Shown here one piece after another: positions 24,801-33,542 of a DNA stretch of 64,000 nt (positions are counted from its first letter, which is position 1; each line of letters starts with the position of its first letter). The DNA comes from Solirubrobacter sp963798325 (GTDB taxonomy: Bacteria; Actinomycetota; Thermoleophilia; Solirubrobacterales; Solirubrobacteraceae): the NCBI GenBank assembly GCA_963798325.1, contig CAWCSS010000009.1:248001-312000 (forward strand), read 5' to 3'. Made by a program: the position numbers and the translations under genes. The notes beneath the pieces are model-generated. The model saw only the letters and a program-made list of their open reading frames with translations. It searched no databases and had not been told where the DNA came from.

Positions 24801-27627
24801 GGGCGACCTTGGGGGCGCTGATCGACGGGACGGCCACCGCGCCGTCGGCGGTCGGCAGGGCGGCGATCGACTGCTGGATCTTCGCCGCGCCGTCCGCGCC
24901 CACGTTGCCCTTCTCGTCGCCGGCGACCGCGGGTGCGGGCGGAAGCGGGGCCTTCGGCGGGGGCGCCGGCGTGGGAGCGGGCTTCTCGGGCGCGCCGCCG
25001 GTCTTCTCGGCGGCCTTGGTCGTCGTCGGCCGGTTGGGCGCGGTGCTCGTGAACCTCTCGTCCGCGGCGGGGCTGTCCGTCCCGCCGCCGGCGGTGATGC
25101 TCGGCGGCTCGGCCTGGAGCTTCTGATGCTCCTTCTCGACGTGGTTCGACGCCGCCTTCTCCGCCCCGCCGAGCGTCTCCAGCATCTGCGCGGGCTTCAG
25201 GCTCGCCGCGGCCTGGACGGCCTGGGCGGGGTCGGCGTTGCTGACGTCGGGCGCGGGAGGCTCGGGCTGCGCCTCGACCGCGCCGCCGCCTCCACCACCG
25301 CCACCGCCCCCCGCGGCGGCCATGTCGTCGCCACCGGACGCGCCGAGGTCCGCGAGCTCGCCCTGCGCGTCGGCGCTGATCGAGGCGTCGTCGGCGGGCG
25401 CCTCCTCCTGCTGCTCGGCCTCCTCCTGCTCGCTCTCGATGCCGTCGAGCTGGTTCTGCATCTCACCGCTCGGGGGCGCCGTCAGCGTGTCCGCAGGTGC
25501 GCGAGAGAGCAGGCCGCCACTCTCGTCGGGAGCAGCGTCTTCGGTAGTGGGTGCGCCGATGCCCTTGGCGGCGCCGGTCTCGGCGCCCTCGGCCGACCCG
25601 GCGCTCGCGGTCTCGGCCTCTGGTCCGTTCTCGCCCTCCGTCCCGGCCGCCTCCGGCTCGTGCTCGGGCTCCGCGGCCTTCGGCCCGGCGTTGAGCTGCG
25701 ATTCGAGCGCGGCGAGCTCGTCCTCAGAAGGCCCTTCCTGCGTCGCCCCACCCTCACTCTCAGGCCCAGCCGCGCCGCCGGCAACGTCAGGAGCACCACC
25801 GACCGCACCGGCCGCTGGCGCCGCATTCGGACCGCCGGCGACGGCAGCCCCGTCCAGAGCGGGCCCGACGTTGCCCATAGCGGCCGTGATCGCACCGCCG
25901 ATCTGCGCCCCAGCCCCAGCCGCACCACCGGCACCGCCACCGGCCAGCGCGTCGGCGAGCCCACCGGCCGCGGCCACGGCCGCCCCGCCGCCGCCTGCTG
26001 CTGCTGCAGCAGCGGCGTCAGCCGGTGCCGGTCCGGTCGCCCCGGCGGCGCCGCCAGCGGCCCCGGCGGCCGCAGGATCGGCCGCGGCCGGTCCGGAGGC
26101 GCCGGCCGCGGCAGCACCAACGGCATCTGTGGCCGCCGGAGCGGTCGCACCGGCCGCACCGGCCGCGCCGGTCGCCGCGGCGGTCGGAGTCGCCCCAGCC
26201 GCGCCCGCGTCGACCGAAGTCGTCTCGGCCCCGGTCGCACCGGTGGCCGCACCGCCCGCACCCGCAAGCCCGCTCGCAGCCGCCGCAGGTTCGAGTCCGC
26301 CCGCCGCCGCCGCGCCACCCGCAAGCCCGCTCGCAGCCGCCGCAGGCTCGAGCCCGCCCGCCGCCGCCGCAGCCTCAAGCCCGCCCGCCGCCGCTGCGCC
26401 ACCCGCAAGTCCGCCCGCGGCCGCCGCACCCTCAAGCCCGCCCGCGGCCGCCGCGCCACCCGCAAGCCCGCCCGCGGCCGCCGCAGCCTCAAGCCCGCCC
26501 GCCGCCGCGCCACCCGCAAGCCCGCCCGCCGCCGCCGCACCCTCAAGCCCGCCCGCCGCCGCCGCGCCACCCGCAAGCCCGCCCGCGGCCGCCGCACCCT
26601 CAAGCCCGCCCACACGCCGCCGCGCCACCCGCAAGCCCGCCCGCAGCCGCCGCACCTCAAGCCCGCCCGCCGCCGCCGCGCCACCCGCAAGCCCGCCCGC
26701 CGCCGCCGCACCCTCAAGCCCGCCCGCCGCCGCCGCGCCACCCGCCACACCCGCAAGCGCGCCCGCACCCGCCGCGCCGCCCGCCGCCGCACCGTCCAGC
26801 CCGCCGACCACCGCGCCCGCCGCGCCGCCACCGGTCGCGGCCGCGAGGCCACTCGCCACCCCGGCGCCCGCGGCACCGCCGGCCACGGCGTCCAGGAGAC
26901 TTGCCATCGTCCCGCCGGGCGCGCCGCCGCTCGCGGCCCCGGTGGCGCTGCTCGCGATCGCACCCGCCGCGCCGCTCGTGGCGGCCTCGGTCGCGCTCGC
27001 CGCCGCGCCGAAGGGGTTTGTGCCCGGACCGTTCGCCGCCCCGCGCGCGCCCTCCGCCGCCGCGTCCATCCCGCCCGCCGCCGGACCCAACGGGTTCGAG
27101 CCCGGACCGCTCGCCGCCCCGCGCGCGCCCTCCGCCGCCGCGTCCATCCCGCCCGCCGCGGGACCCAACGGGTTCGAGCCCGGACCGTTCGCCGCCCCGC
27201 GCGCGCCCTCCGCCGCCGCGTCCAACCCGCTCGCCGCCGGGCCGAACGGGTTCGTTCCGGGCTCTTTGACGCGGGTCTCCATCGGCACGTCGAGCTCGCT
27301 GCGGACGACCGGCGCCGGGTCCAGGGCCGTCGGGGCGCGGGCGACGATCGCCGCCATGACCTGGGAGTCGGCCTCGGTGGGGCCTCGGCCCGGGCGGCGC
27401 TCGATCTCGGTGGGACCGGCCGGGCCGCCCGCGACGAGGCCGGACACGGCGGCGTTGCCCGCGCTGCCCTGGAGGCGCATGACGAGCGCGCGCGAGAGCG
27501 ATGGGCGGGACTGGCCGGCGCCGGCGAGGTCGCTGGTTGCGGCGGCTACGGCGACGGCGGGGCCGGCCCCGGCGGCGACCGGCGCCGCAGGCTCGACTTG
27601 CGGTTCGTGCTCGACGGCCTCCGCCAC
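21889..27627 (-). CDS. Giant repeat-rich protein with eCIS-cargo type N-terminal motif
   Basis: 1912 residues in one open frame. Near the N-terminus VMRLQGSAGNAAVSGLV (about 49-65) matches the LQRxAGNxAVxxL motif that typically marks cargo/toxin proteins of extracellular contractile injection systems and DUF4157-type proteins. Then come 26-residue repeats (about 124-215), long Gly/Ala repeats (about 230-650), an acidic Pro-rich part, a Lys/Ala coiled coil (about 1030-1160), a long amphipathic/hydrophobic helical region (about 1165-1560) like pore-forming or tape-measure-like segments, a Lys-rich stretch, and a C-terminal domain (about 1680-1912) rich in His/Glu/Asp (WGHKEHYTSGENRHAIGE) that I cannot assign. 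A HEAT-repeat gene follows five bases later. A toxin delivered by a contractile system is the best guess; no structural eCIS genes are in the window. Confidence 0.75.
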   Translation of the reverse strand: MAEAVEHEPQVEPAAPVAAGAGPAVAVAAATSDLAGAGQSRPSLSRALVMRLQGSAGNAAVSGLVAGGPAGPTEIERRPGRGPTEADSQVMAAIVARAPTALDPAPVVRSELDVPMETRVKEPGTNPFGPAASGLDAAAEGARGAANGPGSNPLGPAAGGMDAAAEGARGAASGPGSNPLGPAAGGMDAAAEGARGAANGPGTNPFGAAASATEAATSGAAGAIASSATGAASGGAPGGTMASLLDAVAGGAAGAGVASGLAAATGGGAAGAVVGGLDGAAAGGAAGAGALAGVAGGAAAAGGLEGAAAAGGLAGGAAAAGGLEVRRLRAGLRVARRRVGGLEGAAAAGGLAGGAAAAGGLEGAAAAGGLAGGAAAGGLEAAAAAGGLAGGAAAAGGLEGAAAAGGLAGGAAAAGGLEAAAAAGGLEPAAAASGLAGGAAAAGGLEPAAAASGLAGAGGAATGATGAETTSVDAGAAGATPTAAATGAAGAAGATAPAATDAVGAAAAGASGPAAADPAAAGAAGGAAGATGPAPADAAAAAAAGGGGAAVAAAGGLADALAGGGAGGAAGAGAQIGGAITAAMGNVGPALDGAAVAGGPNAAPAAGAVGGAPDVAGGAAGPESEGGATQEGPSEDELAALESQLNAGPKAAEPEHEPEAAGTEGENGPEAETASAGSAEGAETGAAKGIGAPTTEDAAPDESGGLLSRAPADTLTAPPSGEMQNQLDGIESEQEEAEQQEEAPADDASISADAQGELADLGASGGDDMAAAGGGGGGGGGGAVEAQPEPPAPDVSNADPAQAVQAAASLKPAQMLETLGGAEKAASNHVEKEHQKLQAEPPSITAGGGTDSPAADERFTSTAPNRPTTTKAAEKTGGAPEKPAPTPAPPPKAPLPPAPAVAGDEKGNVGADGAAKIQQSIAALPTADGAVAVPSISAPKVALTGAADPTQINEQKQHLDQTVAKASAQGAQEAHEPAGEDHLAPTTKAEKIQAEITGGAPAGGAAATAGPGTDDDTASIVADQESGPALKAQIAQASGQINQEKSQHQAKSAQDKAAALEQAAAEETKGKADQLAEHAAAKAGVSQARSDWTSEQKQQADAAKTEATGHMTEAQTAINSEKLRADAEASKHVEAGLKEANDAKAKGDEDARKEKEKAKEESSGGGFFGWVASKAKALYNKVKDGITNIFNKVRSAITTAINKAKDLAHSVIEKAVKFVADKVKAVAGKLLAIGDRLIPGFATLRQKFKTWIVNRVKQAVAALNRIVTAVKDGIRRVMTAVGNALKQGLDLLKKGISAAINAVKNAVKAAIEKAKAMIATLAQFAVIIKDVAANPGAWIRNLGAAIMDGIKNHLWAALKQAISQWFNDKVESLLGLGKSVWNLLTKGGITMAQVGKMAWEAIKSAIPAALIAILVERLVSMIVPAAGAVMAIIQGLVAAWGAIQRILAAIDRFIAFLKAVKSGNAGPAFAQALAAAAVAVIEFVSQFLLRKIAGAASKVAGKIKAIAQKIGKRLMAAFKKVGKAVKKGWNKLKAKAKKAKEKIFGPKKQKSPEDEAKQKQERLDKAVAALRPKISALMAKGTTGVFLKARLLAWRVLYRLSKLEAKKSGENVEIIATVNPFAPVGQGTELTGDRLRQLAHLVAEKLLQREDVLAAAERMRKNWEERPGTPTEIEPGEGYLGATKAQQNRPPQDWGHKEHYTSGENRHAIGEQQFTGATNQFVDDIGAYPEIAKKIGTSGMTDARFALIIRSYAATGKLPEGLSQEHGDMVAKLSYLMFVRESHRNQGNASMGPMTLDLIRSGNMTFHEAFAAFEPETEGGKPTKPMGRGAYPMSGVGAPAAERGLAWEEDRPMIGKSKGKVENRRELQRREIELVSRWIQTQFAAEGGAIAASESAIADKIEKMVLGFYKMK
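26270..26780 (-). repeat. Gly/Ala-coding tandem repeats (about 54-base units)
   Basis: Inside the giant gene, units coding GGLAGGAAAAGGLEGAAA recur about ten times. One unit (about 26612-26664) is read in a shifted frame giving RRLRAGLRVARRRV before the normal frame returns: one base gained and one lost relative to the other copies. Confidence 0.85.
27000..27260 (-). repeat. 78-base tandem repeats near the giant gene's 5' end
   Basis: Three full units and a partial one with a 78-base period code for 26-residue repeats of the type NPLGPAAGGMDAAAEGARGA. The block GGACCCAACGGGTTCGAGCC occurs at 27083 and again at 27161. Confidence 0.85.
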
Positions 27628-27722
27628 TGAGGCGCGACCGTACCGTCCGGGCGCAATGTTCGATAGGGCAAACTGGGCAGCGACGAGGGCAGGTTCCGGC
27701 GCGGGCTCCTACGATCACCGGC

Positions 27723-28253
27723 ATGGACCCGGCGCTTTTGGTGGTTGACGTGCAGCGTGGCTTCGATGACGCGGGCTACTGGGGCCCGCGGAACAACCCG
27801 GCGTGCGAGGGGAACATCGCGGCGCTGATCGAGCACGCGCGCGGGCGGGGCTGGCCGCTCGTCTACATCCGGCACGACTCGACCGAGGAGCAGTCGCCGC
27901 TGCGTCCCGACCATCCGGGCAATGCGTTCAAGGACGTGGTGACCGGCGAGCCGGACGTCCTGATCTCCAAACACACGAACTCGTGCTTCTATGGCGACCC
28001 TGACCTGCACGCCTGGCTGCAGGAGCGCGGGATCGAGCAGCTCGTGCTCTGCGGCATCACCACGAATCACTGCTGCGAGACCACGGCCCGCATGGCTGGG
28101 AATCTCGGCTACGACGTGCGCTTCGTCCTCGACGCCACGCACACGTTCGACCGCGGCGACCTGACCGCGGAGCAACTCGCCCACGCGACGGCCACGAACC
28201 TCCACGGCGAGTTCGCGACGATCGTCACAACCGCAGATGTGGTGCAGAATTAA
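27723..28253 (+). CDS. Isochorismatase-family cysteine hydrolase
   Basis: 176 residues, complete family pattern: Asp in LLVVDVQRGF (about 8), Lys in LISKHTNSCFYG and the nucleophile Cys in GITTNHCCETTARMAG (about 117), forming the Asp-Lys-Cys triad of this hydrolase group. Members cleave isochorismate, nicotinamide or N-carbamoyl compounds; the sequence does not decide the substrate. ATG 27723 is the first good start after a divergent gap to the giant gene. Confidence 0.88.
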   Translation: MDPALLVVDVQRGFDDAGYWGPRNNPACEGNIAALIEHARGRGWPLVYIRHDSTEEQSPLRPDHPGNAFKDVVTGEPDVLISKHTNSCFYGDPDLHAWLQERGIEQLVLCGITTNHCCETTARMAGNLGYDVRFVLDATHTFDRGDLTAEQLAHATATNLHGEFATIVTTADVVQN

Positions 28254-28304
28254 GGCACTTTCGTAACAAACGCGTCTTGTTCGGTCACAGGCGCTCGCGG
28301 GACC

Positions 28305-29195
28305 ATGCCTCCCATGCCACGCGAGTGTCGGGAAACACAAACTGACGTTGTGAAAGTCGACGCTCGCGTCGCGCAGGTGGCCGCGGGGCAATGGGGCGTG
28401 GTGGATCTCGACGATCTGCGCGGCTGCGGCCTGTCGCAGCAGACCGTCGCCGCGCGGGTGCGCGCCGGGCGCCTGTACCCCCGCTACCGCGGCGTGTTCT
28501 CGCTGCTGCCGACCGTGCCGCTGGAGGGCGCGTTCCTCGCCGCGGTGAAGGCCTGCGGCGCCGCCGCCGTGCTGTCGCACTTCGCGGCCGCCGTCCTCTG
28601 GGGCCTGCTCAAGTGGGACTACCGGGACCCGGAGGTGACCGCGCCAACCCTCCGGGTGCACCCGGGCATCCGGACCCACCGCAGCGCCGACATCGAGCGC
28701 GTCTTCCGCCGAGGGATCCCGGTCACGCCGCCGCTACGGACGGTGATCGACCTCGCCGCGACACCGACCGTGCCGGACACGCAGCTGCGCCGAGCGGTCA
28801 ACGAGGCGCTCAACCAGCGCATGATCAAGCCACACGAGATCATCACCAGCCATCACCGCGGAGCGAAGCGTCTGCGGGCGATGCTCGAGACCGCCGTGCC
28901 GACGCGCAACGAGTTCGAGGACGCCGTGAACGCGCTCCTCGAGGGCCTGCCGCGGCCCGACGTGAACGCGAGCGAAGGCCGCTACGTGCCTGACTTCCGC
29001 TGGACCGAGCAGAAACTGATCCTCGAGGCAGACTCCAAGCAGTTCCACGGCCACATCCTCGCCCGCGAATACGACAGGACCCGCCAGGCCGAGCTGCAAG
29101 CGCAGGGCTGGCGGGTCCAAAGGGTCACCTGGAAACAACTCACGCGCGAGCCCACGAGGACCCGCGCGCGAGTCGAAGAGGCGCTTAGGCGATGA
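28305..29195 (+). CDS. AbiEi-like N-terminal / DUF559 endonuclease-like protein
   Basis: 296 residues. The N-terminal half resembles the AbiEi-antitoxin-type winged helix region (QWGVVDLDDLRGCGLSQQTV, RAGRLYPRYRGVFSLLPT). The C-terminal part looks like the DUF559/Vsr restriction-endonuclease-like fold: VPDFRWTEQKLILEADSK, where E, D and K positions could form a PD-(D/E)xK site, and then RQAELQAQGWRVQRVTWKQL. Such proteins are numerous in Solirubrobacterales and are usually called type IV toxin-antitoxin AbiEi-family domain proteins; no AbiEii toxin partner lies next to it. The start may be ATG 28305 or 28314. Its stop overlaps the convergent hppA end by 11 bases. Confidence 0.75.
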   Translation: MPPMPRECRETQTDVVKVDARVAQVAAGQWGVVDLDDLRGCGLSQQTVAARVRAGRLYPRYRGVFSLLPTVPLEGAFLAAVKACGAAAVLSHFAAAVLWGLLKWDYRDPEVTAPTLRVHPGIRTHRSADIERVFRRGIPVTPPLRTVIDLAATPTVPDTQLRRAVNEALNQRMIKPHEIITSHHRGAKRLRAMLETAVPTRNEFEDAVNALLEGLPRPDVNASEGRYVPDFRWTEQKLILEADSKQFHGHILAREYDRTRQAELQAQGWRVQRVTWKQLTREPTRTRARVEEALRR

Positions 29196-31222
29196 GCGGG
29201 ATGATCAGCAGCGCGACGATGTTCGCGACCTTGATCATCGGGTTGATGGCCGGGCCGGCCGTGTCCTTGAACGGGTCGCCCACGGTGTCGCCGGTGACGG
29301 AGGCCGCGTGAGCGTCGGAGCCCTTGCCGCCGTGCGCGCCGTCCTCGATGAGCTTCTTGGCGTTGTCCCAGGCGCCGCCGCCGGAGGTCATCAGCACGGC
29401 GAAGAACAGGCCGACGACGATGACGCCGATCAGCAGGCCGCCGAGCATCCGGTAGGAGAGAAGGCCGACGATCAGGGTGACGACGATCGGGATCAGCGAC
29501 GGGATGATCATCTCGCGCTGGGCGGCCTTGGTCACGATGTCGACGCACTGGCCGTACTCGGGCTGCTCGGTGCCGTCCATGATCCCGGGGTGCTCGCGGA
29601 ACTGGCGACGCACCTCCTCGACGACGGCGCCGCCGGCGCGGCCGACGGCCGACATCGAGAGGGCGGCGAAGAGGCAGACCATCATGCCGCCGATCAGCAG
29701 GCCCATCAGGACGTGCGGATCGTCGAGCAGGAACGCGACCGGGCGCTCGAGCTCGACCTGGAGCTCGATCTTGAACGCGGCGAAGAGCACCAGCGCGGCC
29801 AGAGCGGCGGAGCCGATGGCGTAGCCCTTGGTGACGGCCTTGGTGGTGTTGCCCACGGCGTCCAGCGGGTCGGTGACGTTGCGGACTTCCTCCGGCATGT
29901 TCGCCATCTCGGCGATACCACCGGCGTTGTCGGTGATCGGGCCGAACGCGTCGAGCGCCACGATCAGCCCGCACAGCGAGAGCTGGGCCATCACGGCGAC
30001 GGCGATGCCGTACACGCCGGCGAGCTCCGAGGAGCCCCAGATCGCGAGGACGATGACGATCGCCGGGGCGGCGGTGGCCTGCAGGCCCATCGCGAGGCCC
30101 TGGATGATGTTCGTCGCGTGCCCGGTCTCGGACGCGAGCGCGGTCGAGTTCACCGGCGCGAAGCGGGTCGACGTGTAGTAGTCGGTGATCACGAACAGGG
30201 CGCCGGTGACGCCGAGGCCGATCAGCGCGCAGAGGTAGATGTCGGTCCACTCGGGGGCGCGCGCGCCCTTCAGGCTGCCCATCATCCAGTAGGTGACCGG
30301 GATGAACAGCAGCGCGGAGATCACGCCGGCGACGATCACGCCCTGGTACAGCGCGCGCTCGACGTTGGTGCCGCTGCACGGAGAAGGTGCCGATGATCGA
30401 CGCGACGATCGAGACGCCGCCGAGGACGAGCGGGAACAGCACGACCGCCGTGTGCAGCGGGAAGGTCAGCACGCCGAGGAGCATCACGGCCACCGCGGTG
30501 ACGGCGTAGGTCTCGAAGAGGTCCGCGGCCATGCCGGCGCAGTCGCCCACGTTGTCGCCCACGTTGTCGGCGATCACGGCCGGGTTGCGCGGGTCGTCCT
30601 CGGGGATGCCGGCCTCGATCTTGCCGACGATGTCGGCGCCGACGTCGGCGCCCTTGGTGAAGATGCCGCCGCCCAGACGGGCGAAGACGGAGATCAGCGA
30701 GCCGCCGAAGCCGAGGCCGATCAGCGCGTCCACGGCGTCCTTGGTGTTGACGCCGAAGATCCAGGTCAGTGCGCCGTAGTAGCCGGCGACGCCCAGCAGG
30801 GCGAGGCCGACGACGAGCATGCCGGTCACCGCGCCGCCGCGGAACGCGACGTCCAGCGCCGGGCCGATGCCGCCGCGGGCCGCTTCAGCCACGCGCGCGT
30901 TGGCGCGCACCGACACGTTCATGCCGATGAAACCGGCCGCCGCGGAGGCAAAACCACCGATCGCGAACCCGATCGCGACCTCGATGTTCTGCAGCGGGAT
31001 CAGCGCGATGAACAGCACGACGCCGACGATGCCGATCATGGTGTACTGGCGCCTCAGGTAGGCCTGAGCACCTTCCTGGACCGCCAACGAGAGCCGCTGC
31101 ATGGTCTCGTTGCCCGGCGACAGCGCGAGCAGCGAACGCGTCGTCACGACGCCGTACGCCACGGCGAGCAACGCGCAGACGACGGCGAGCAACGCGCCGT
31201 GGTTGGACAAGAAACTTGCCAC
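29185..31222 (-). CDS. hppA: K+-independent proton-translocating pyrophosphatase, one frameshift
   Basis: About 680 residues with some 16 membrane segments. Conserved pyrophosphate-binding blocks are visible: GGIFTKGADVGADIVGKIE, DNVGDNVGDCAGMAADLFE, and near the C-terminus HGGKGSDAHAASVTGDTVGDPFKD. The motif AVGNTTKAVTKGYAIGSAAL has Lys where K+-dependent enzymes have Ala, indicating the K+-independent class. It pumps protons across the membrane with energy from pyrophosphate. The frame shifts once near 30375 (GTFSV then GTNVERALYQG), a probable base error. GTG 31222 follows AGAGAGG at good spacing. Confidence 0.93.
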
Positions 31223-31257
31223 GGAGAACCTCTCTGGACTCAGACAAAGCGAAACGA

Positions 31258-31273
31258 CGGCCCGAGAGGGCCG
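31258..31273. terminator. Hairpin between DUF1844 gene and hppA
   Basis: CGGCCC-GAGA-GGGCCG with partly paired flanks (ACGA/CCGT), placed 31 bases after the DUF1844 stop on the minus strand and upstream of hppA. It may terminate the rex operon or attenuate read-through into hppA. Confidence 0.5.
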
Positions 31274-31303
31274 CCGTATGAGCGCGGGGAGTCTACCGCG
31301 CGG

Positions 31304-31710
31304 CTATTGCCCGGGAATCCACAGCCGCCCGGACGTCTGCGCGGGACCGGTCTCACCGGGCTTCGGCGGTTCGGGAGCGGACGCTTGCGGAGGCTCCGGC
31401 GTCCCGCCGGAGAGCTGGACGAACGCCATCTGCAGCCGCGACAGCGCGTCCTTGACCCCGGCCAGCTCGGCGCCGTGGCGGGCTTCCAGCAGCGGCAGCA
31501 TCGCCCGCGCGCCTTCGATCGCCTCGCGCGTCTGCTCGAGGTCGCGCTTGGGCGGCTCGGCGCCGGGAGGCGCCGCCAGCCCGGCCTTGCGCGCGCCCAG
31601 GTTGATGAGCGTCACGAGCGTCTGGATGAGCACGTCGTCCGGCGTGAGCTTCTCCATCTCGGCCTCGATCGGGCGAGCTCCTCTTCGGTGAATTCCTGCG
31701 GGGCACTCAT
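31304..31710 (-). CDS. DUF1844 protein, probable N-terminal frameshift
   Basis: The conserved part MEKLTPDDVLIQTLVTLINLGARKAG and the helical AIEGARAMLPLLEARHGAEL identify DUF1844, a small protein family of unknown role; the C-terminal tail is Pro-rich. ATG 31710 (MSAPQEFTEEELA) lies four bases past the stop of the upstream ligase gene and leads into the same protein if one base is missing near 31676, so I take it as the native start; otherwise translation could begin at 31657. It is the last gene of the run Grx-Rex-ligase-DUF1844. Confidence 0.75.
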
Positions 31711-31714
31711 AGGT

Positions 31715-32839
31715 TCACACCTTCTCCTCGACGGGGTACGTCGCGCGGGTTTCCTCCACGCACTGCTTGAAGACCTCATACGGCGACGCGCCGGCGTCGA
31801 TCATCCGCCGCTGGCGCTGGGCGCCGTTGATCTCCGGGAACGCGACGTCGACGCCGGTCCACGCCGTCAGCCGCTCGGCGGCCTCCGACGCCGGGTACTC
31901 CTCGATCAGCGGCGCCCCGAGATCGAGCAGCCGGCCGTCCTGCCCGTAGCGCAGCGCGCGCCACATGTTCTCCTCGATCAGGCGGCCCGGGACGTCGGGC
32001 GGCGCCTCGCCGGCGTCGATCTCGCGCAGCGCCTGCGCGACGCAGGCGACGATCAGCTCGATCAGCGCGTCGGCCTCGGTGCAGGTGGTCTGCGCGTCGC
32101 AGATGCGCACCTCGATCGTCCCGTAGGCATGGTGCGCGCGCACCGACCACCACAGCTGCGTGTACTCGACGATCGAGTTCGTCCGCAGCAGCAGCTCGAC
32201 GTAGTCCTGCCAGTTCGGCCAGCAGCCGAACGGGTCCGGGACGCCGCAGCGCGGGAACGACTTCGTGAACGTCTGCGTGCGCGCCGAATGCAGCCCGGAG
32301 TCGCGCCCGTCGACGAACGGCGAGTTCGCGCTGATCGCCAGGAGCAACGGCAGCATCGGGCGCAGCCGGTCACACGCCTGGATCGCCCGGTCGCCGCCCT
32401 GGACCCCCACGTGCACCTGCAGCGCGAACGTGTTGTTGCGGTGCGCGACGTACTGCAGGCCTTCCCGCACCCGGTGGTAGTGCGGGGTGTCGATGATGTG
32501 CTGCTCGCGGTAGTCGCTCAGCGGGTGCGTGCCGGTCGAGGCGAGCCCGGCGCCGTGCGCCTCCGCCAGCGCGAACAGCCGCCGGCGCGCCTCGCGCTGC
32601 AGCCGCAGCGCGTGCTGGACGTCCTCACCGCGGCCCGAGCGGATCTCGATCTCGGACGAGATCAGCTCGCCCGAGATGGCGTCGGCGAGGACGTCGTCCT
32701 TGTCGCCGTCGACCCGCATCGCCTCGTATTTCGGTACGAGCTCGAGGGTCTGCGGGTCGATGATCGCCCACTCCTCCTCGATGCCAACCGTGAGGTCCTG
32801 AGAGGTCTCGAAGACCTCGCGTGCCGCATTCAGATCCAT
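31715..32839 (-). CDS. GCS2-type carboxylate-amine ligase (YbdK-like)
   Basis: 374 residues. LTVGIEEEWAIIDPQTLELVP and SSEIEIRSG, HVHVGVQGGD-type LQVHVGVQGG, SANSPFVDGRDSGLHSART and HHAYGTIEVRICDAQTT are landmarks of the glutamate-cysteine ligase family 2. Members make gamma-glutamyl bonds, with weak or strong activity for cysteine; in actinobacteria the physiological product is often unknown. It is seven bases downstream of rex, so redox-dependent expression is plausible. Confidence 0.9.
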   Translation of the reverse strand: MDLNAAREVFETSQDLTVGIEEEWAIIDPQTLELVPKYEAMRVDGDKDDVLADAISGELISSEIEIRSGRGEDVQHALRLQREARRRLFALAEAHGAGLASTGTHPLSDYREQHIIDTPHYHRVREGLQYVAHRNNTFALQVHVGVQGGDRAIQACDRLRPMLPLLLAISANSPFVDGRDSGLHSARTQTFTKSFPRCGVPDPFGCWPNWQDYVELLLRTNSIVEYTQLWWSVRAHHAYGTIEVRICDAQTTCTEADALIELIVACVAQALREIDAGEAPPDVPGRLIEENMWRALRYGQDGRLLDLGAPLIEEYPASEAAERLTAWTGVDVAFPEINGAQRQRRMIDAGASPYEVFKQCVEETRATYPVEEKV

Positions 32840-32846
32840 CGAAGCT

Positions 32847-33542
32847 CTAGGTGAGGTAGAAGTACAGCGCGTACAGAAGGTCGACGGCCGGACTTGAAGT
32901 ATGGACCGTCACCTCCGGCGGGACCTGCAGGAGCGCCTCGGAGTAGTTGAAGATGATCTTCACGCCGGCGTCGACGAGCTTGTCGGCGAGGTCCTGCGCG
33001 GCGGCGGTCGGGACGGCGAGGACGCCGACGACGATGTCCTCCTCCTCGACGACCGCCTTGAGGTCGTCCGGGTGGCGGACGATCGCGGGGCCGACCTGCT
33101 CACCCAGCTTCGCCGGGTCCATGTCGAAGATCGCGACGACGCGGAAGCCATGGTCGGCGAAGATGTCCGAGCTGGACGCGATCGCCTTGCCGAGGTGGCC
33201 GGCGCCGAAGAGCGCGATGTTGTGCTGGCCGCTCGTGCGCAGGATCTTGCGGATCTGCGAGACCAGCGAGTCGACGTTGTAACCGACGCCGCGCTTGCCG
33301 AACTTGCCGAAGCCGCTGAGGTCGCGCCGGATCTGCGTCGAGTTCACGTGGGTGTACTCGGAGAGCTCCTGCGAGGAGATCGTCTCCTTGCCCATCTTGC
33401 GGGCCTGGGTGAGGACCTGCAGATAGCGGGAGAGGCGGGCGGCCACGCCGAGCGAGAGGCGGTCGGACAGGGGCCCGAGGCCGCCGTCGCCCTGCTGTGC
33501 GCCGCCGCCGCCGGCCTTCGTGGCGACGTCGCCGAAACTCAT
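32847..33542 (-). CDS. rex: Redox-sensing transcriptional repressor Rex
   Basis: 231 residues. An N-terminal winged helix (SQELSEYTHVNSTQIRRDLS then GKRGVGYNVDSL) and a Rossmann domain with GAGHLGKAIASS that senses the NADH/NAD+ ratio; the C-terminal domain-swap helix is present (AVDLLYALYFYLT). Rex represses fermentative and respiratory genes when NADH is low. Its ATG overlaps the stop of the glutaredoxin-like gene (ATGA at 33539-33542). The family usual length is about 210-230. A Gly-rich N-terminal extension (about 1-25) is an individual feature. Confidence 0.95.
   Translation of the reverse strand: MSFGDVATKAGGGGAQQGDGGLGPLSDRLSLGVAARLSRYLQVLTQARKMGKETISSQELSEYTHVNSTQIRRDLSGFGKFGKRGVGYNVDSLVSQIRKILRTSGQHNIALFGAGHLGKAIASSSDIFADHGFRVVAIFDMDPAKLGEQVGPAIVRHPDDLKAVVEEEDIVVGVLAVPTAAAQDLADKLVDAGVKIIFNYSEALLQVPPEVTVHTSSPAVDLLYALYFYLT

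Noticed and set aside
26270..26780. CRISPR-like array
   Set aside because: The repeats are contiguous coding units without unique spacers and no cas genes are nearby.
21889..27627. Phage tail tape-measure protein in a prophage
   Set aside because: No phage structural, lysis or integrase genes nearby, and the N-terminal AGNAAV-type motif fits eCIS cargo better.
24754..27748. Very long plus-strand open frames (over 800 codons) opposite the giant gene
   Set aside because: They are antisense shadows of GC-rich repeats: Arg/Pro- or Ala/Pro-only composition, no domain signals, and the minus-strand frame has clear protein features.
28305..29195. Complete AbiE toxin-antitoxin system
   Set aside because: Only the AbiEi-like/DUF559 protein is present; no AbiEii nucleotidyltransferase gene adjoins it.
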